DNA of 64,000 nt from NCBI RefSeq assembly GCF_900187565.1, contig NZ_FYED01000019.1, positions 62,001 through 126,000 on the forward strand. Direction: 5' to 3'. Shown here one piece after another: positions 8,072 through 16,659 of this stretch. The position numbers and the translations under genes were made by a program. The stretch is from Pseudomonas sp. Irchel 3A7 (GTDB taxonomy: Bacteria; Pseudomonadota; Gammaproteobacteria; Pseudomonadales; Pseudomonadaceae). How positions within the stretch are numbered: the first letter of the stretch is position 1; each line of letters starts with the position of its first letter. The notes beneath the pieces were generated by a model. It saw only the letters and a program-made list of their open reading frames with translations. It had not been told where the DNA came from and did not search any database.

Positions 8072-10831
8072 CTAAGTTTTAATCGCGCCATTGCGCCTTA
8101 ATTTTTGCATCTCCTCGGCAAATACACGGGCATTACGCCGGATGTCCGCCGGCGTCATCCGGCCGCTGTAATCGTTGTAGTGGTAGGTGCCACCGCCACC
8201 CAGTTGCCCGTCGCCATTCGCCGCCTGGCGGATGACGTTGGCGTACTGTTTGGGCAGAACCATTTCCTGTTCGTGAAGCTGGGTCATCGGGTTGGTGCCC
8301 GCCGGAATGTCGTAGCCGCCTTCGGCCGACGCGACGTTTTTCACCAGGCCAAACACGAAGGCGCCGGCTGCCGCAGCAGCCGCGACACCCAGCACGGGAC
8401 CGATGATGGGAATCGCCGACATGGCGGCGAAGGCACCGGCCATCGCTTGCCAGGCACTGGCGATAATGTTCTTGATCGTGGCCGCCCCCCAGATCGCCAC
8501 GGACATGGCCGCACCACCCGCCTCCGCTGCGGTACGCACCCCAACACCGGCCACGGTCGCGCCGGTCTTGGCGGTTTCACCGAACATCCAGGCCATCAAC
8601 GGCTTGGTGACCATGTTCTCGATAAACGCGGTGCCGATGCTGCCGAAGATGCCTTGCAGCAAGCCTTGAGTGCTCATCGTTCCGGTGAGAATGCCGGAGA
8701 GGCCGCTGCTCCAGCTCGACTGAATGCTGCTCAGCATGCCGCTCCAATTATTCTGCGACTCCAGAGTTTGCTGCCGGCCGATGACCGCCATGCTGTTGCG
8801 GTGCGTTTGTTCCAGCGCCAGGATCTGTAGCTGAACCTGCTGCAGGGCGACCGGGTTGCGGTCCGGGTCTTGATCGAGCAAGGCTTTGCGCTGCTGTAAC
8901 GCCGCCACCTCAATCGCGTAGCGCTGCTGCTCAAACTCGGCCTGCGCCTGCAGCAATTGCCCCTGGGTGATCAGGTTGGCTTGCAGGTTCAACTGCGCCA
9001 TCTGTTCGGCATGGGCAATGTTGCCCAATCGGGCTTGTTGATCGGCGGCCAGCTGCTGCTGTTTCATCGTCGCGATCTGCTGTTGCTTCTCCCGCTCGAT
9101 CGCGACCACTTCCGCCGCTGCCTGGCGATACTCCTGACTATCCTGGCCGTACAACTGCTGGCTGCGCTCCAAGGCTTGCTGGGCGATCTGCAACCGCGCA
9201 TCCATGTTGTTGCGATACTGCTGCGCCTGAGCCTGCAGATCCGCGAACGCTTTACCTTCGTCCTGACGCCGCATGGCCGTCAGTGCGGCCAGGTAATTGC
9301 GCTGAACGCCGAGACGTTCGGAGGCACTCAGGTCGGTGCGTTTGAGAATCCCCTGCCAGTATTCGACTTCTTGCTGAAGCGAAAACTGGTAGTAGGTGCC
9401 TTGCTCTGTCTGCTGCTGGGCGTGGGCGACCTTCTGCGCGTCCAACACCTCGGACCACTGACTGACCCGGGATTTGGTGGCACCGCCGCCGCTGTCTTCG
9501 GGCGCGGGCTTGGCCGGTGGTTCGGTACCCTTTTGCAGTTCCTGGCGCCGCTTAATGGCGGCGGCATACGACTCTTCGAGCTTGGTCAGACGGCTGACTT
9601 CAAGACCATAGGCCGTGGGACGCAACTGCGCCTGCTGCTTGGTGGATAAGGCGGTATCGCCCGTGGCGGCCATCGCCGCAACTTTACGCCGCTGCTCTTC
9701 AATGCGAGCCAGGCGCGTCTTCATGCCCGCGTCGACTTCGTCGATCTTGTCCGATGACAACTGCAGCTGTTCCAGGAGCAAACGCTGCTCTTGCAGTGTG
9801 CCTTCCAGTGGCCCCCGGGCACCGCCGCCTCGTGGGCCTTCCTTGAGGTTCGCCAAAGAAGCTTCAAGGCGGGCGATGTTGCCGGCGACGTCATCGACCG
9901 TTAAACCTACGCCGGTCATGCTCTTGAGCAAGCCGTTGAACCAGCTCGCTGTCTCGGCCAAGGTTTTGTTCAGGCTGATGAAAGCAGGTTCAAGGATGGT
10001 GCCAACCGTGACCTTCAGCTCGTTGCTTTTGGCGTCCAGTTCGGCCTGGCTACCGGTGAGCCCCTTCGCCGCTTTCTCCGCATTGCCGACCTGCGCTTCG
10101 GTTTCCTTGAGGATGCCGGTGTATTCGGCCTGGACCTTCTGGGACTCGGTCAACTTGTCGCGCGTGGTGCCAATGCTTTTGGCGTATTCGTCCCACATTT
10201 TGGCGACGTTTTTTGTCACGCCAGCGTTGTCGACCAGCACCGAGTTTTCGCTCTTCAGACCCTCGGTGGCGGTTAACACTGCTTCGGACAATCCTAAATT
10301 GGCTTGACGGTTGAAGGCCGCCGCGTCTTTCAGACGATTGATCACCGCGATCGACTGATCCAGGTTGTACCCCCGGCTCAGCAAGTTTTGCAGAGCTTTG
10401 GCGGCATCCCCTACGCTGAGCAAGCCGTCAGCGGACAACTTCTGCGCTTCTTGCATGGCCCGACCGATGCCGACGCCGGCGTGATTGGCCACTGCCTCCA
10501 GGCCACGGTAAGCGGCTTCTTGCTGGATGGCGGCCGCTTTGCTATCGGCCACAAAATCCTTGATCGCCACTGCGGAAAAAACCGCCGCCATTGAAGCGCC
10601 CAACGCCAACAGGTCACCTTTGAGTTTGGAACCCACCCAGGCGAAAGCATCATTGGCAGCCGTACCCAGACGGCTGATCTGCACCTGGCTGCCGACCATG
10701 TCGGTGTTGATCGCCTTGAGCTCGCGATTGAAGGTGCTTCGAGCGTCACGCATGTTGCGCTCAATGCTATCCACCGCCCGATCAAAACCCTGGGTACCGG
10801 CAGTGAACTGGTACGCGATATTTCTATCCAT
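8072..10831 (-). CDS. Tail tape measure protein
   Basis: This 919-residue protein is the longest in the window, as expected for the tape measure that fixes tail length. It starts MDRNIAYQFTAGTQGFD, followed by helical segments. A long Gln/Ala-rich coiled-coil region (about residues 480-680, many QQ and RQ pairs) follows, then a hydrophobic Ala/Gly-rich segment (about residues 770-860) typical of tape measures that interact with the inner membrane at DNA entry. GAGG lies about eleven bases before the ATG. It would normally follow the tail chaperone genes directly; here an antisense FRG-domain gene lies in between. Confidence 0.9.
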   Translation of the reverse strand: MDRNIAYQFTAGTQGFDRAVDSIERNMRDARSTFNRELKAINTDMVGSQVQISRLGTAANDAFAWVGSKLKGDLLALGASMAAVFSAVAIKDFVADSKAAAIQQEAAYRGLEAVANHAGVGIGRAMQEAQKLSADGLLSVGDAAKALQNLLSRGYNLDQSIAVINRLKDAAAFNRQANLGLSEAVLTATEGLKSENSVLVDNAGVTKNVAKMWDEYAKSIGTTRDKLTESQKVQAEYTGILKETEAQVGNAEKAAKGLTGSQAELDAKSNELKVTVGTILEPAFISLNKTLAETASWFNGLLKSMTGVGLTVDDVAGNIARLEASLANLKEGPRGGGARGPLEGTLQEQRLLLEQLQLSSDKIDEVDAGMKTRLARIEEQRRKVAAMAATGDTALSTKQQAQLRPTAYGLEVSRLTKLEESYAAAIKRRQELQKGTEPPAKPAPEDSGGGATKSRVSQWSEVLDAQKVAHAQQQTEQGTYYQFSLQQEVEYWQGILKRTDLSASERLGVQRNYLAALTAMRRQDEGKAFADLQAQAQQYRNNMDARLQIAQQALERSQQLYGQDSQEYRQAAAEVVAIEREKQQQIATMKQQQLAADQQARLGNIAHAEQMAQLNLQANLITQGQLLQAQAEFEQQRYAIEVAALQQRKALLDQDPDRNPVALQQVQLQILALEQTHRNSMAVIGRQQTLESQNNWSGMLSSIQSSWSSGLSGILTGTMSTQGLLQGIFGSIGTAFIENMVTKPLMAWMFGETAKTGATVAGVGVRTAAEAGGAAMSVAIWGAATIKNIIASAWQAMAGAFAAMSAIPIIGPVLGVAAAAAAGAFVFGLVKNVASAEGGYDIPAGTNPMTQLHEQEMVLPKQYANVIRQAANGDGQLGGGGTYHYNDYSGRMTPADIRRNARVFAEEMQKLRRNGAIKT

Positions 10832-10895
10832 GCCACGTTAACCTCATAACCTGCATTGACCCGCCGTACCTAAAAAACCCATCTAAACTGCATGA

Positions 10896-12146
10896 ATGTT
10901 CAAAACAACCAACGCCACTGAGCATTCAGTCATGGAAAGTCAAAACTGGGCAAAAGACCTGTACATCGATTTCCACAAGCTCAACTTAAAACAACTTGGG
11001 CCTGTGGTGCGCATTACAAAAGCCACAAGCAAACCATTACAAAACCTAATAGATAATCACAAAGAAAATATTAATAACTTATTAGAGCACTCTAAACCTC
11101 AAGGTAGTTCGATTATAAAAATGGAATCACCCTGGCATGCGTGGGTTTTCCTATACTTCTGGCAGCAAAAAGCCATTAATGTAAGCTCTATCGAACACCC
11201 AATAGACATTCCTTCACCAGTGTTTCGAGGCCAAGCAAACTCATCCTATGGTGTGATACCCTCATTTCATAGGACAGATACAAATCAGAAGCTCGAGAAA
11301 AAGAAACTCGAATACTTCACACTACTGATGAAGACAAAAGAAATACAAAATTCAATAGGTATACTTCTTTCAGAATTTGACATAAAAGCAACAGCTCAGC
11401 ATTATCAGGTTTCTCTAACAGATTTTGTTGATATCACCGCCGATCCTGCGGTAGCCATACATTTTGCTTGCTCCTCCACCTCAAAGAAAAGACCTGAAAC
11501 ATCGGCTGTTTTCATGTTCGACCTTCAAGACTTCATACATGATGGTGCCGCCATCGTAATGCCACCGCCTTTTGCCAACCGGCTATATCTACAACGAGGT
11601 GGTTTTTTACACACAAACCCTTATGACTTTAAAAAGTTCCAAAACTGGCTTATTAAAATAGAATTCCCTCACGACCCAGACTTCAAATCAATGAGAAGTT
11701 CAACACCAACCAATTTATTACCCACAACTCCCTGGTTTGAAAAATTCAACAACGAAACTATAGACCTCATAAACAAGCAAACAATAACTCACAACACCCC
11801 TAGGAGAATATTAAAAAACCTATGCCGGCAAACATTGGAAAAAATATCGTACCCGGAATTCACCTCTAACACTCCGGGCCTACACGCTCTGGAGTGGGTA
11901 TCATCATTCGCAGACCACCTATATTGGTTCGCAATGAGAACCTATCAAGACAAAAAATCCGGAGAAGAGCACGAAGTCATCCTCCCTACCATCGCCCTCA
12001 ACATTGCAAAACACAACAAGGAAGTAATCAATCAACTGATTCACTTCTACGATCTTGAAGACAAAACAAGACTAAGCGACTTCTGGAAAGCATCGTTGGT
12101 GGTCACTCACCCAATCCCCCCCAGACGATCGGCCAAAAAAAGGTAG
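10896..12146 (+). CDS. FRG-domain protein, antisense cargo gene in the tail operon
   Basis: This 416-residue protein contains the FRG-domain signature: FRGQANSSYGVIPSFHR around residues 110-126, then AQHYQVSLTDFVDITADP near residue 170, which matches the family pattern of a QHYG-like motif followed by LD.T.P and AxxFA. The biochemical activity of the FRG domain is not established; it occurs in phages, mobile elements and defence loci. The gene is strongly A+T-rich, lies on the strand opposite to the late genes, and is squeezed between tail chaperone and tape measure: its stop codon abuts the stop of the chaperone extension without a gap. An alternative start is the ATG at 10932. This is a classic lysogen-expressed cargo gene; a role in defence or superinfection exclusion is a guess. 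Confidence 0.75.
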   Translation: MFKTTNATEHSVMESQNWAKDLYIDFHKLNLKQLGPVVRITKATSKPLQNLIDNHKENINNLLEHSKPQGSSIIKMESPWHAWVFLYFWQQKAINVSSIEHPIDIPSPVFRGQANSSYGVIPSFHRTDTNQKLEKKKLEYFTLLMKTKEIQNSIGILLSEFDIKATAQHYQVSLTDFVDITADPAVAIHFACSSTSKKRPETSAVFMFDLQDFIHDGAAIVMPPPFANRLYLQRGGFLHTNPYDFKKFQNWLIKIEFPHDPDFKSMRSSTPTNLLPTTPWFEKFNNETIDLINKQTITHNTPRRILKNLCRQTLEKISYPEFTSNTPGLHALEWVSSFADHLYWFAMRTYQDKKSGEEHEVILPTIALNIAKHNKEVINQLIHFYDLEDKTRLSDFWKASLVVTHPIPPRRSAKKR

Positions 12147-12434
12147 TCAAGAGCCTTTGATAAAACTATCCAAGGCTCCCCGTAAGTGTTCCGGCAATTC
12201 GTCTCGTAGGTCCGCCGCCAAGCTGACAAGGTTGGTGGCAAGATCAGGGGCATCAGCGACCTGCGTTTCCGGTTTGTAGCCCATGTAACCCGCGACAAGT
12301 ACATGAACCGGCGGATGGTGACGCCAGTAGTCGGTCATGTGCCCCACCATCGTCATATCCCAATCACGCCGCAGCGTGACCGGACTTTGGCCGGTACTGG
12401 CAATCAGGTGAGCGTAGAGTTGGCCCCAGTCAAA
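12147..12434 (-). CDS. Tail assembly chaperone, -1 frameshift extension (gpT-like)
   Basis: This frame is open from 12455 down to a stop at 12147, with no credible ribosome-binding site for its internal ATG at 12356. Its peptide begins FDWGQLYAHLIASTGQSP and includes DYWRHHPP. It overlaps the end of the upstream chaperone gene in the -1 frame. A perfect slippery heptamer of the X XXY YYZ type, C CCT TTG, lies at 12431-12437 in the zero frame and would read CCC TTT after slippage. As in lambda G/GT, the product is expected to be a fusion of about 202 residues that recruits the tape measure during tail assembly. The frameshift is inferred, not proven. Confidence 0.7.
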   Translation of the reverse strand, partial: FDWGQLYAHLIASTGQSPVTLRRDWDMTMVGHMTDYWRHHPPVHVLVAGYMGYKPETQVADAPDLATNLVSLAADLRDELPEHLRGALDSFIKGS

Positions 12435-12754
12435 GGGGCCAGCACTTCCCCCTGTTCATTCACTGGCTGCGCCTCCATGCCGGATGCACTCATCACGGCG
12501 TTCAGTACCTCGCGCATGTTGCGTAGGTCCAGCAAGCCGGCCACCTCCTCTCGCGGCATGTCCGGGTAATTGCGGCGCAGCGCCGCGTGCGTGGCATCGA
12601 TCACCGTCGCAATACTGCCCCGGTCCATGCCACCGGCGACGATCGCATTGATCCGATCCAACAACTGCTCCAGGTCACCCAACGACAGCGGCGGAATAAC
12701 CAACGTCTGACCCGGGAACGGGTAGCTGATGCCCGGGATGTTCACGGTGCTCAT
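12404..12754 (-). CDS. Tail assembly chaperone (gpG-like)
   Basis: This 116-residue protein starts MSTVNIPGISYPFPGQ at the ATG overlapping the stop of the major tail protein (ATGA). The middle (LSLGDLEQLLDRINAI and RNYPDMPREEVAGLLDLRNM) is helical and acidic, as in phage tail assembly chaperones. It sits between major tail protein and tape measure and ends in a different frame from the open extension that overlaps it, exactly as in G/GT systems. It acts in the cytoplasm during tail assembly and is not expected in the virion. Confidence 0.75.
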   Translation of the reverse strand: MSTVNIPGISYPFPGQTLVIPPLSLGDLEQLLDRINAIVAGGMDRGSIATVIDATHAALRRNYPDMPREEVAGLLDLRNMREVLNAVMSASGMEAQPVNEQGEVLAPLTGANSTLT

Positions 12755-13506
12755 TCGTTTGCACTCCAGTAACACACCTCACCGAACTCATCGGCATAGC
12801 CGGTGAACTCAAAGTCCGGAATGGTGTAATCGTCCTGCTTGGTAGCGATGCCCAGCTTGTTGCTGACAAAATTGGGCACCCGCACATAAATGCTTTTGCC
12901 CTTGTATTTCAGGATCAACTCACCCTGGAAAACCGGCATGTCACCCATCGGCAAATTGCGCACCGACAGGCTCTTGCCGGTCTGCACAGTGTAGCGATAG
13001 TCGATGAACACCGGCGTGGCGACATCAGCCGCAGCGAAACCGTATTCGCCGGTCGCCACATCAAAGGTGTACTGCCCAGCGGTCGGCGCACTCAGCACGC
13101 GCACAAGCGGCACCGCGCCCGCGCCACGCACGCCCAGATCACCCGAGAGCGAGCCCCCTGCCGGTGGGGTCACGATGATCTCGGCGCCGACCGGAATAGC
13201 GGTCGGGGTCGTTGCGTGATGGACCAGCACCTGGCCAGTCGTCAGGGTCTGACCGAACACCAGCTGGTTCCACTGCAACAAGCTGATCTGCGCCGATTTC
13301 GCTTTGCCGGTGAGCTTACCTTGGCCGCGTGCCGCATCGACCGCGAACTGCTCACTGCCAAACAGCTCCTTGGAGTCGAAGGACAGATCGACCGATGCTT
13401 CCTGCATGATGCCCAGCAGGATGGGTGTCGGTGCGGAGATGGCGTTGCCGAAGGCGTCCATCAGCGGGGTGGCATAAAACAGCCCGCTGCCGAATGCGAT
13501 TTGCAT
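12751..13506 (-). CDS. Major tail (tube) protein
   Basis: This 251-residue protein starts MQIAFGSGLFYATPL at an ATG with GAGG seven bases upstream; the longer frame upstream lacks a site. The N-terminal region (ILLGIMQEASVDLSFDSKELFG) is typical of siphophage tail tube proteins. A central insertion (about residues 100-160, VGAEIIVTPPAGG to VATGEYGF) may be a surface-exposed domain. The C-terminal part (YTIPDFEFTGYADEFGEV) completes the tube fold. Position after the tail terminator and before the chaperone supports the call. Confidence 0.8.
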   Translation of the reverse strand: MQIAFGSGLFYATPLMDAFGNAISAPTPILLGIMQEASVDLSFDSKELFGSEQFAVDAARGQGKLTGKAKSAQISLLQWNQLVFGQTLTTGQVLVHHATTPTAIPVGAEIIVTPPAGGSLSGDLGVRGAGAVPLVRVLSAPTAGQYTFDVATGEYGFAAADVATPVFIDYRYTVQTGKSLSVRNLPMGDMPVFQGELILKYKGKSIYVRVPNFVSNKLGIATKQDDYTIPDFEFTGYADEFGEVCYWSANE

Positions 13507-13517
13507 GGTTGTGTTCC

Positions 13518-13970
13518 TCAGTAAAAGGTGGGGCCGGAGGTCAGATCGCCGGCGTTGCACAGGTAGGTGAAGCGGTAACGCACCATGCAGTTGCCTGCGG
13601 TGTTGTCGCCCTCCTCTTCTATCCAGTCGATGTAAAAGCGCTGTACGCGATCCGCTTCGGGAAACGCGTCTTCTGCCATCAGCACCGCATGCACAGCGAC
13701 CTTAACCAGGTCAGCGACTTGATCCCACGCCTCCCTGGTCACGGTGTCTTCACGGGCAAGAATTTCCACCGACAGCTCGAACTGATTGCGATCCACCGTG
13801 TGGCTCTCACGCTCGGTGGTTTCAAGATCCGGGCGGATCACGATCGCCGGGGTCTGCTTGCGCGTGAAAGCCTCGGTGCGGCTGCGAAACACCCGATCTT
13901 CGGCCAACGTACCGGCGGCCAGAATCAGCGCCTGCGCCCGCTGGACGATGCGGTCCTGTATCGAAGGCAT
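13518..13970 (-). CDS. Tail terminator-like (gpU-like) minor tail protein
   Basis: This 150-residue protein begins MPSIQDRIVQRAQALILAA and contains FELSVEILARED and ends CNAGDLTSGPTFY. Size, mixed alpha/beta pattern and location just before the major tail gene match lambda gpU-type tail terminators, which cap the tail tube and join it to the head. The family call rests mainly on gene order. Confidence 0.55.
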   Translation of the reverse strand: MPSIQDRIVQRAQALILAAGTLAEDRVFRSRTEAFTRKQTPAIVIRPDLETTERESHTVDRNQFELSVEILAREDTVTREAWDQVADLVKVAVHAVLMAEDAFPEADRVQRFYIDWIEEEGDNTAGNCMVRYRFTYLCNAGDLTSGPTFY

Positions 13971-13972
13971 GA

Positions 13973-14260
13973 TTAAATCTCGGTGAGTGAAACGAGACTG
14001 AATGCCCCGTCATCGATCATCAGGCGGTCGCGCACCCTGTAAGCAACGCCGCCGACCTTGATCAGTTTTCCGTTGTCGATAGCCAGCCGCTGAGCCTCGG
14101 CGGTGATGACCAGGATCTCGTAAAAGGTCGACTGGCTGTTGATGCCGGCCATGGCCCGGATCTCATCCGGCATATCCCGAACCGCCAGAAACGGCTGGCC
14201 ATCGACCAGCCCGCCGGCATCGAAGTCTTCGAGGAAGCCCGCGAGATCTTCGTCAAACAT
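13973..14260 (-). CDS. Head-tail connector (gpFII-like)
   Basis: This 95-residue protein starts MFDEDLAGFLEDFDAGG; the start overlaps the end of the upstream small gene by eight bases. The pattern (an acidic N-terminal helix, then VDGQPFLAVRD and a beta-rich end VGGVAYRVRDRLMIDDG) matches the small head-closure proteins of lambdoid phages, in which the end of the protein forms a beta-barrel at the head-tail joint. Position between head and tail genes agrees. A longer reading frame upstream is read as an artefact. Confidence 0.6.
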   Translation of the reverse strand: MFDEDLAGFLEDFDAGGLVDGQPFLAVRDMPDEIRAMAGINSQSTFYEILVITAEAQRLAIDNGKLIKVGGVAYRVRDRLMIDDGAFSLVSLTEI

Positions 14261-14444
14261 CAGGGCCTTCCTTGGCCGCTCCGCTGGACTTGGTCGGTGC
14301 CCCTTTCTGTTTGATCTCCAACAACTGGTTGCGAAAACGGACTGCCACATCATCGGGCAATTCGACAGTGCCACCGACGCCGATCACTGCGTCGTTGTGG
14401 TCGCGAAAGGAACCCGACAGCACGGTGTAGGATTTATTCGTCAT
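14253..14444 (-). CDS. Small hypothetical phage protein
   Basis: This 63-residue protein (MTNKSYTVLSGSFRD) is hydrophilic and ends with a Lys/Ser/Gly-rich tail. It overlaps both neighbours by a few bases and lies in the head-tail connector block. Its role is unknown; small genes here often encode completion or packaging accessory proteins. Confidence 0.5.
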   Translation of the reverse strand: MTNKSYTVLSGSFRDHNDAVIGVGGTVELPDDVAVRFRNQLLEIKQKGAPTKSSGAAKEGPDV

Positions 14445-14676
14445 TGGACGCCCCCGCCTTTCGTTCGAGCTTGGTCACTCGCTGCGCCAGGGCCTTGTCC
14501 GGTTCGCCGGGGATCACGATTTCCTCCCCGACCTTGAATTGCACGGGCTGGATGATGGTGTAGCGCCCTTTTTTGATCTGCTCCAGGCTGTGTGCTCGAG
14601 CACTGGCCTGCGCATCGGTCAGGATCAGTTCACCCCCATACAGGGTGATGGGTTGATCCACACGGTATTTCGGCAT
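14434..14676 (-). CDS. Small hypothetical phage head protein
   Basis: This 80-residue protein (MPKYRVDQPITLYGGELILTD) has an SH3-like beta pattern in the middle (PVQFKVGEEIVIPGE) and a basic C-terminal helix. It follows the major capsid gene with a short gap and overlaps the next small gene. No specific family was recognised; a structural or assembly role in the head is likely from position. Confidence 0.5.
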   Translation of the reverse strand: MPKYRVDQPITLYGGELILTDAQASARAHSLEQIKKGRYTIIQPVQFKVGEEIVIPGEPDKALAQRVTKLERKAGASNDE

Positions 14677-14709
14677 GGTGTTGTCCTCTGTGAGATGAAC
14701 GCCGGAGGC

Positions 14710-15654
14710 TTACACCAGCTGGTTCAGGACGCCGTACTGCCAGCGACCGAACCCGACGTTGCGCCAGGTATCGACGCCGTATTGGTGCGCATCGTTGTCG
14801 AACTCGAATTCCGATCCCTCGGCCTTGGCTTTCATCACCACGTCCGTTTCCTGCTGACGGATGAACGCTTTCAGGCGTCCGTCAGTACGGAAGGTGACAA
14901 ACTTGTCGGTCCAGGCATTGAGACGCACGTTGCCGATCACCCGCACGGTGACATTGTCCGGCATGACGATTTCGCTGATGTTGGTACCGCGCGGCACGGT
15001 CAAGGCCGACTGGGCGACGCTCAACAGGCTGAAAGGCACCATCACCAGAAATTCGCGCGCCAGTTCGTTGATCGGCTCACCCTGGTCGTCCTTCAGGCTG
15101 GTGAGCTGAGTCACCGACTTGGCCACTGCCTGCTGGAACTCTTCAGGGCTTGGCCGGCTCGGGGTGCCATGCAGGGTGGCACTCAGTTCGCTGATGTCGG
15201 TGGTGATCCTGTTCGACTGCACGCCGCTTTTGCCTTCCTCGTGGTCAGTGTCGAAGAAGTACTGGCCGTCGTAGCAGACCTGGCTTTCGCCGTTGAGCAC
15301 CAACGCGGACAACAGGCGCGCCCAGTGCGAGTTGGTGCGGTCGGCCAGTTCACCGAGGCGGATACGTAGTTGGCCGGTTTTGTCACGGCGCAACTCTTTG
15401 ACCAGGACTTCGATGGTGGCCTCGAAGTGCAGGTTCTCGATTTCGAGGTCAGCCGAAATAAAGCCTTTGGCGTGACGCCCGCCGATCCACTCACGCAGGG
15501 TCGGCACGCTGCCGATCCAAGGATAGGTTTCCTTCGCCTGATCGGAATCGAACAAGTTCGACAGCAGATCGATCCAGGTGGCCCCGGTGTTCTGCTCGAG
15601 CAGTTCGTAGAACGTGCCGATGACGGCACGGCTGGAAAGTACTTCAGCACCCAT
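14710..15654 (-). CDS. Major capsid protein, Mu gpT family
   Basis: This 314-residue protein shows Mu gpT family signatures: WIGSVPTLREWIGGR near residue 47, CYDGQYFFDTDHEE near residue 126 and QYGVDTWRNVGFGRWQ at the C-terminus. The family forms HK97-fold capsids. An AGGAG precedes the ATG. The gene follows a decoration protein and a protease/scaffold gene, the usual order for a head module. It is noteworthy that it is combined with a lambda-type portal and terminase instead of a Mu-type portal. Confidence 0.85.
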   Translation of the reverse strand: MGAEVLSSRAVIGTFYELLEQNTGATWIDLLSNLFDSDQAKETYPWIGSVPTLREWIGGRHAKGFISADLEIENLHFEATIEVLVKELRRDKTGQLRIRLGELADRTNSHWARLLSALVLNGESQVCYDGQYFFDTDHEEGKSGVQSNRITTDISELSATLHGTPSRPSPEEFQQAVAKSVTQLTSLKDDQGEPINELAREFLVMVPFSLLSVAQSALTVPRGTNISEIVMPDNVTVRVIGNVRLNAWTDKFVTFRTDGRLKAFIRQQETDVVMKAKAEGSEFEFDNDAHQYGVDTWRNVGFGRWQYGVLNQLV

Positions 15655-15693
15655 GGGTGATTCTCCTGATGAAGGTGGCGATCGAATGTTTGA

Positions 15694-16107
15694 TTACGCG
15701 GCCGGAATGGCCTGCGCGGCATACTTGACGATGCCGAGCCCGCTGCTGGTAAATCGGTGGATATGCCCGACCAGGCTGTTGTTGAGGGCGGTCAGGGTGA
15801 ATGCGCCGCTGTCGCTGGCATACACCAGCTTGCCGATGTCGGTCACTGCGAGGCCCGCGATCGGCACCTCGATTTTGCCGGCCTCACGCAGACGCACACG
15901 CAGCGCACCGGCAGCGCCAAGGCGGTTGTCGGCATTGCGGTCAGCAAAGCCGACAAACAGGTCACCGGCGGCGAGCGGCCGGGCCATACCATTGACCGAA
16001 TTGATCCCCACCGCCGAGCCTTCAAAAATCTGGACGGAGCCGGCGACGGGCAGTTCATTGATGTCCCCGGTCTCATACGAGCGCGGGGTATCGAGGAGCA
16101 GAGGCAT
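15694..16107 (-). CDS. Capsid decoration protein (DUF2190-like / gpD position)
   Basis: This 137-residue, Gly/Ala-rich beta protein (MPLLLDTPRSYETGDINELP, then VQIFEGSAVGIN) resembles capsid cement proteins of the DUF2190 type. It sits between the protease/scaffold and major capsid genes, where lambda has gpD. CTGGAG lies upstream of the ATG at good spacing. It would bind the outer surface of the expanded capsid and stabilise it. Confidence 0.65.
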   Translation of the reverse strand: MPLLLDTPRSYETGDINELPVAGSVQIFEGSAVGINSVNGMARPLAAGDLFVGFADRNADNRLGAAGALRVRLREAGKIEVPIAGLAVTDIGKLVYASDSGAFTLTALNNSLVGHIHRFTSSGLGIVKYAAQAIPAA

Positions 16108-16152
16108 GGGTGTTCTCCAGAGCCGAAAAGTTGGGGGGTTAGGTGCGCGGGG

Positions 16153-16659
16153 TTACTTCTTCAGGACTTTGATCAGCCCCTTGTCCTCGGCCTTGCGGTA
16201 CGCGTGATAGGCCTCGAAGGTGCCGAACTCGGCGCGTAGATCCTTATCGCCGTCCCATGTCGCCTTGGCGCGTTCCTCAAGCGGCGCATCCGCATCCTCT
16301 CCCTTGGATTCAGGGGTTTTCGGCGGCTCGGGAGTTCCGGGTACCGGTGCCGCTGCGTTACTGCGAATGTTCGCCAGGGCTTCGGTACGTTTGGTTTTTT
16401 CGGCGCCAATCACCTGGGCTGCCGCTTCGGCACCGCTGGTCTTGCCATCGAACTTGAGGCTGGCGATCAGCTCTTCATGACCCGGCAAGGCCGCCGCCTC
16501 GACGGCCTTGATGCGGTCGCATTCGGCGCGGGCGCCAGCAGCGTGTGCATCGTGCTCCAGGGTGGCCAACAGCTCCGCATGGTTAGCGGCCAGGTATTCA
16601 CGGTTGATGACGGGCTTGTCGCCTGGCTCGGTGCCTGGCTTCGTCGCGGTGGTAGACAT
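16153..16659 (-). CDS. Scaffold protein from internal start in the protease gene (Nu3-like)
   Basis: An in-frame ATG at 16657-16659 (MSTTATKPGTEPG) lies eight bases after an AGGAG in the middle of the protease gene. Translation from it would give a 168-residue protein equal to the helical, charged C-terminal part of the protease. In lambda, Nu3 is made from the same kind of internal start in gene C and guides capsid assembly. The strength of the site supports real use, but protein evidence is lacking. Confidence 0.6.
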   Translation of the reverse strand: MSTTATKPGTEPGDKPVINREYLAANHAELLATLEHDAHAAGARAECDRIKAVEAAALPGHEELIASLKFDGKTSGAEAAAQVIGAEKTKRTEALANIRSNAAAPVPGTPEPPKTPESKGEDADAPLEERAKATWDGDKDLRAEFGTFEAYHAYRKAEDKGLIKVLKK

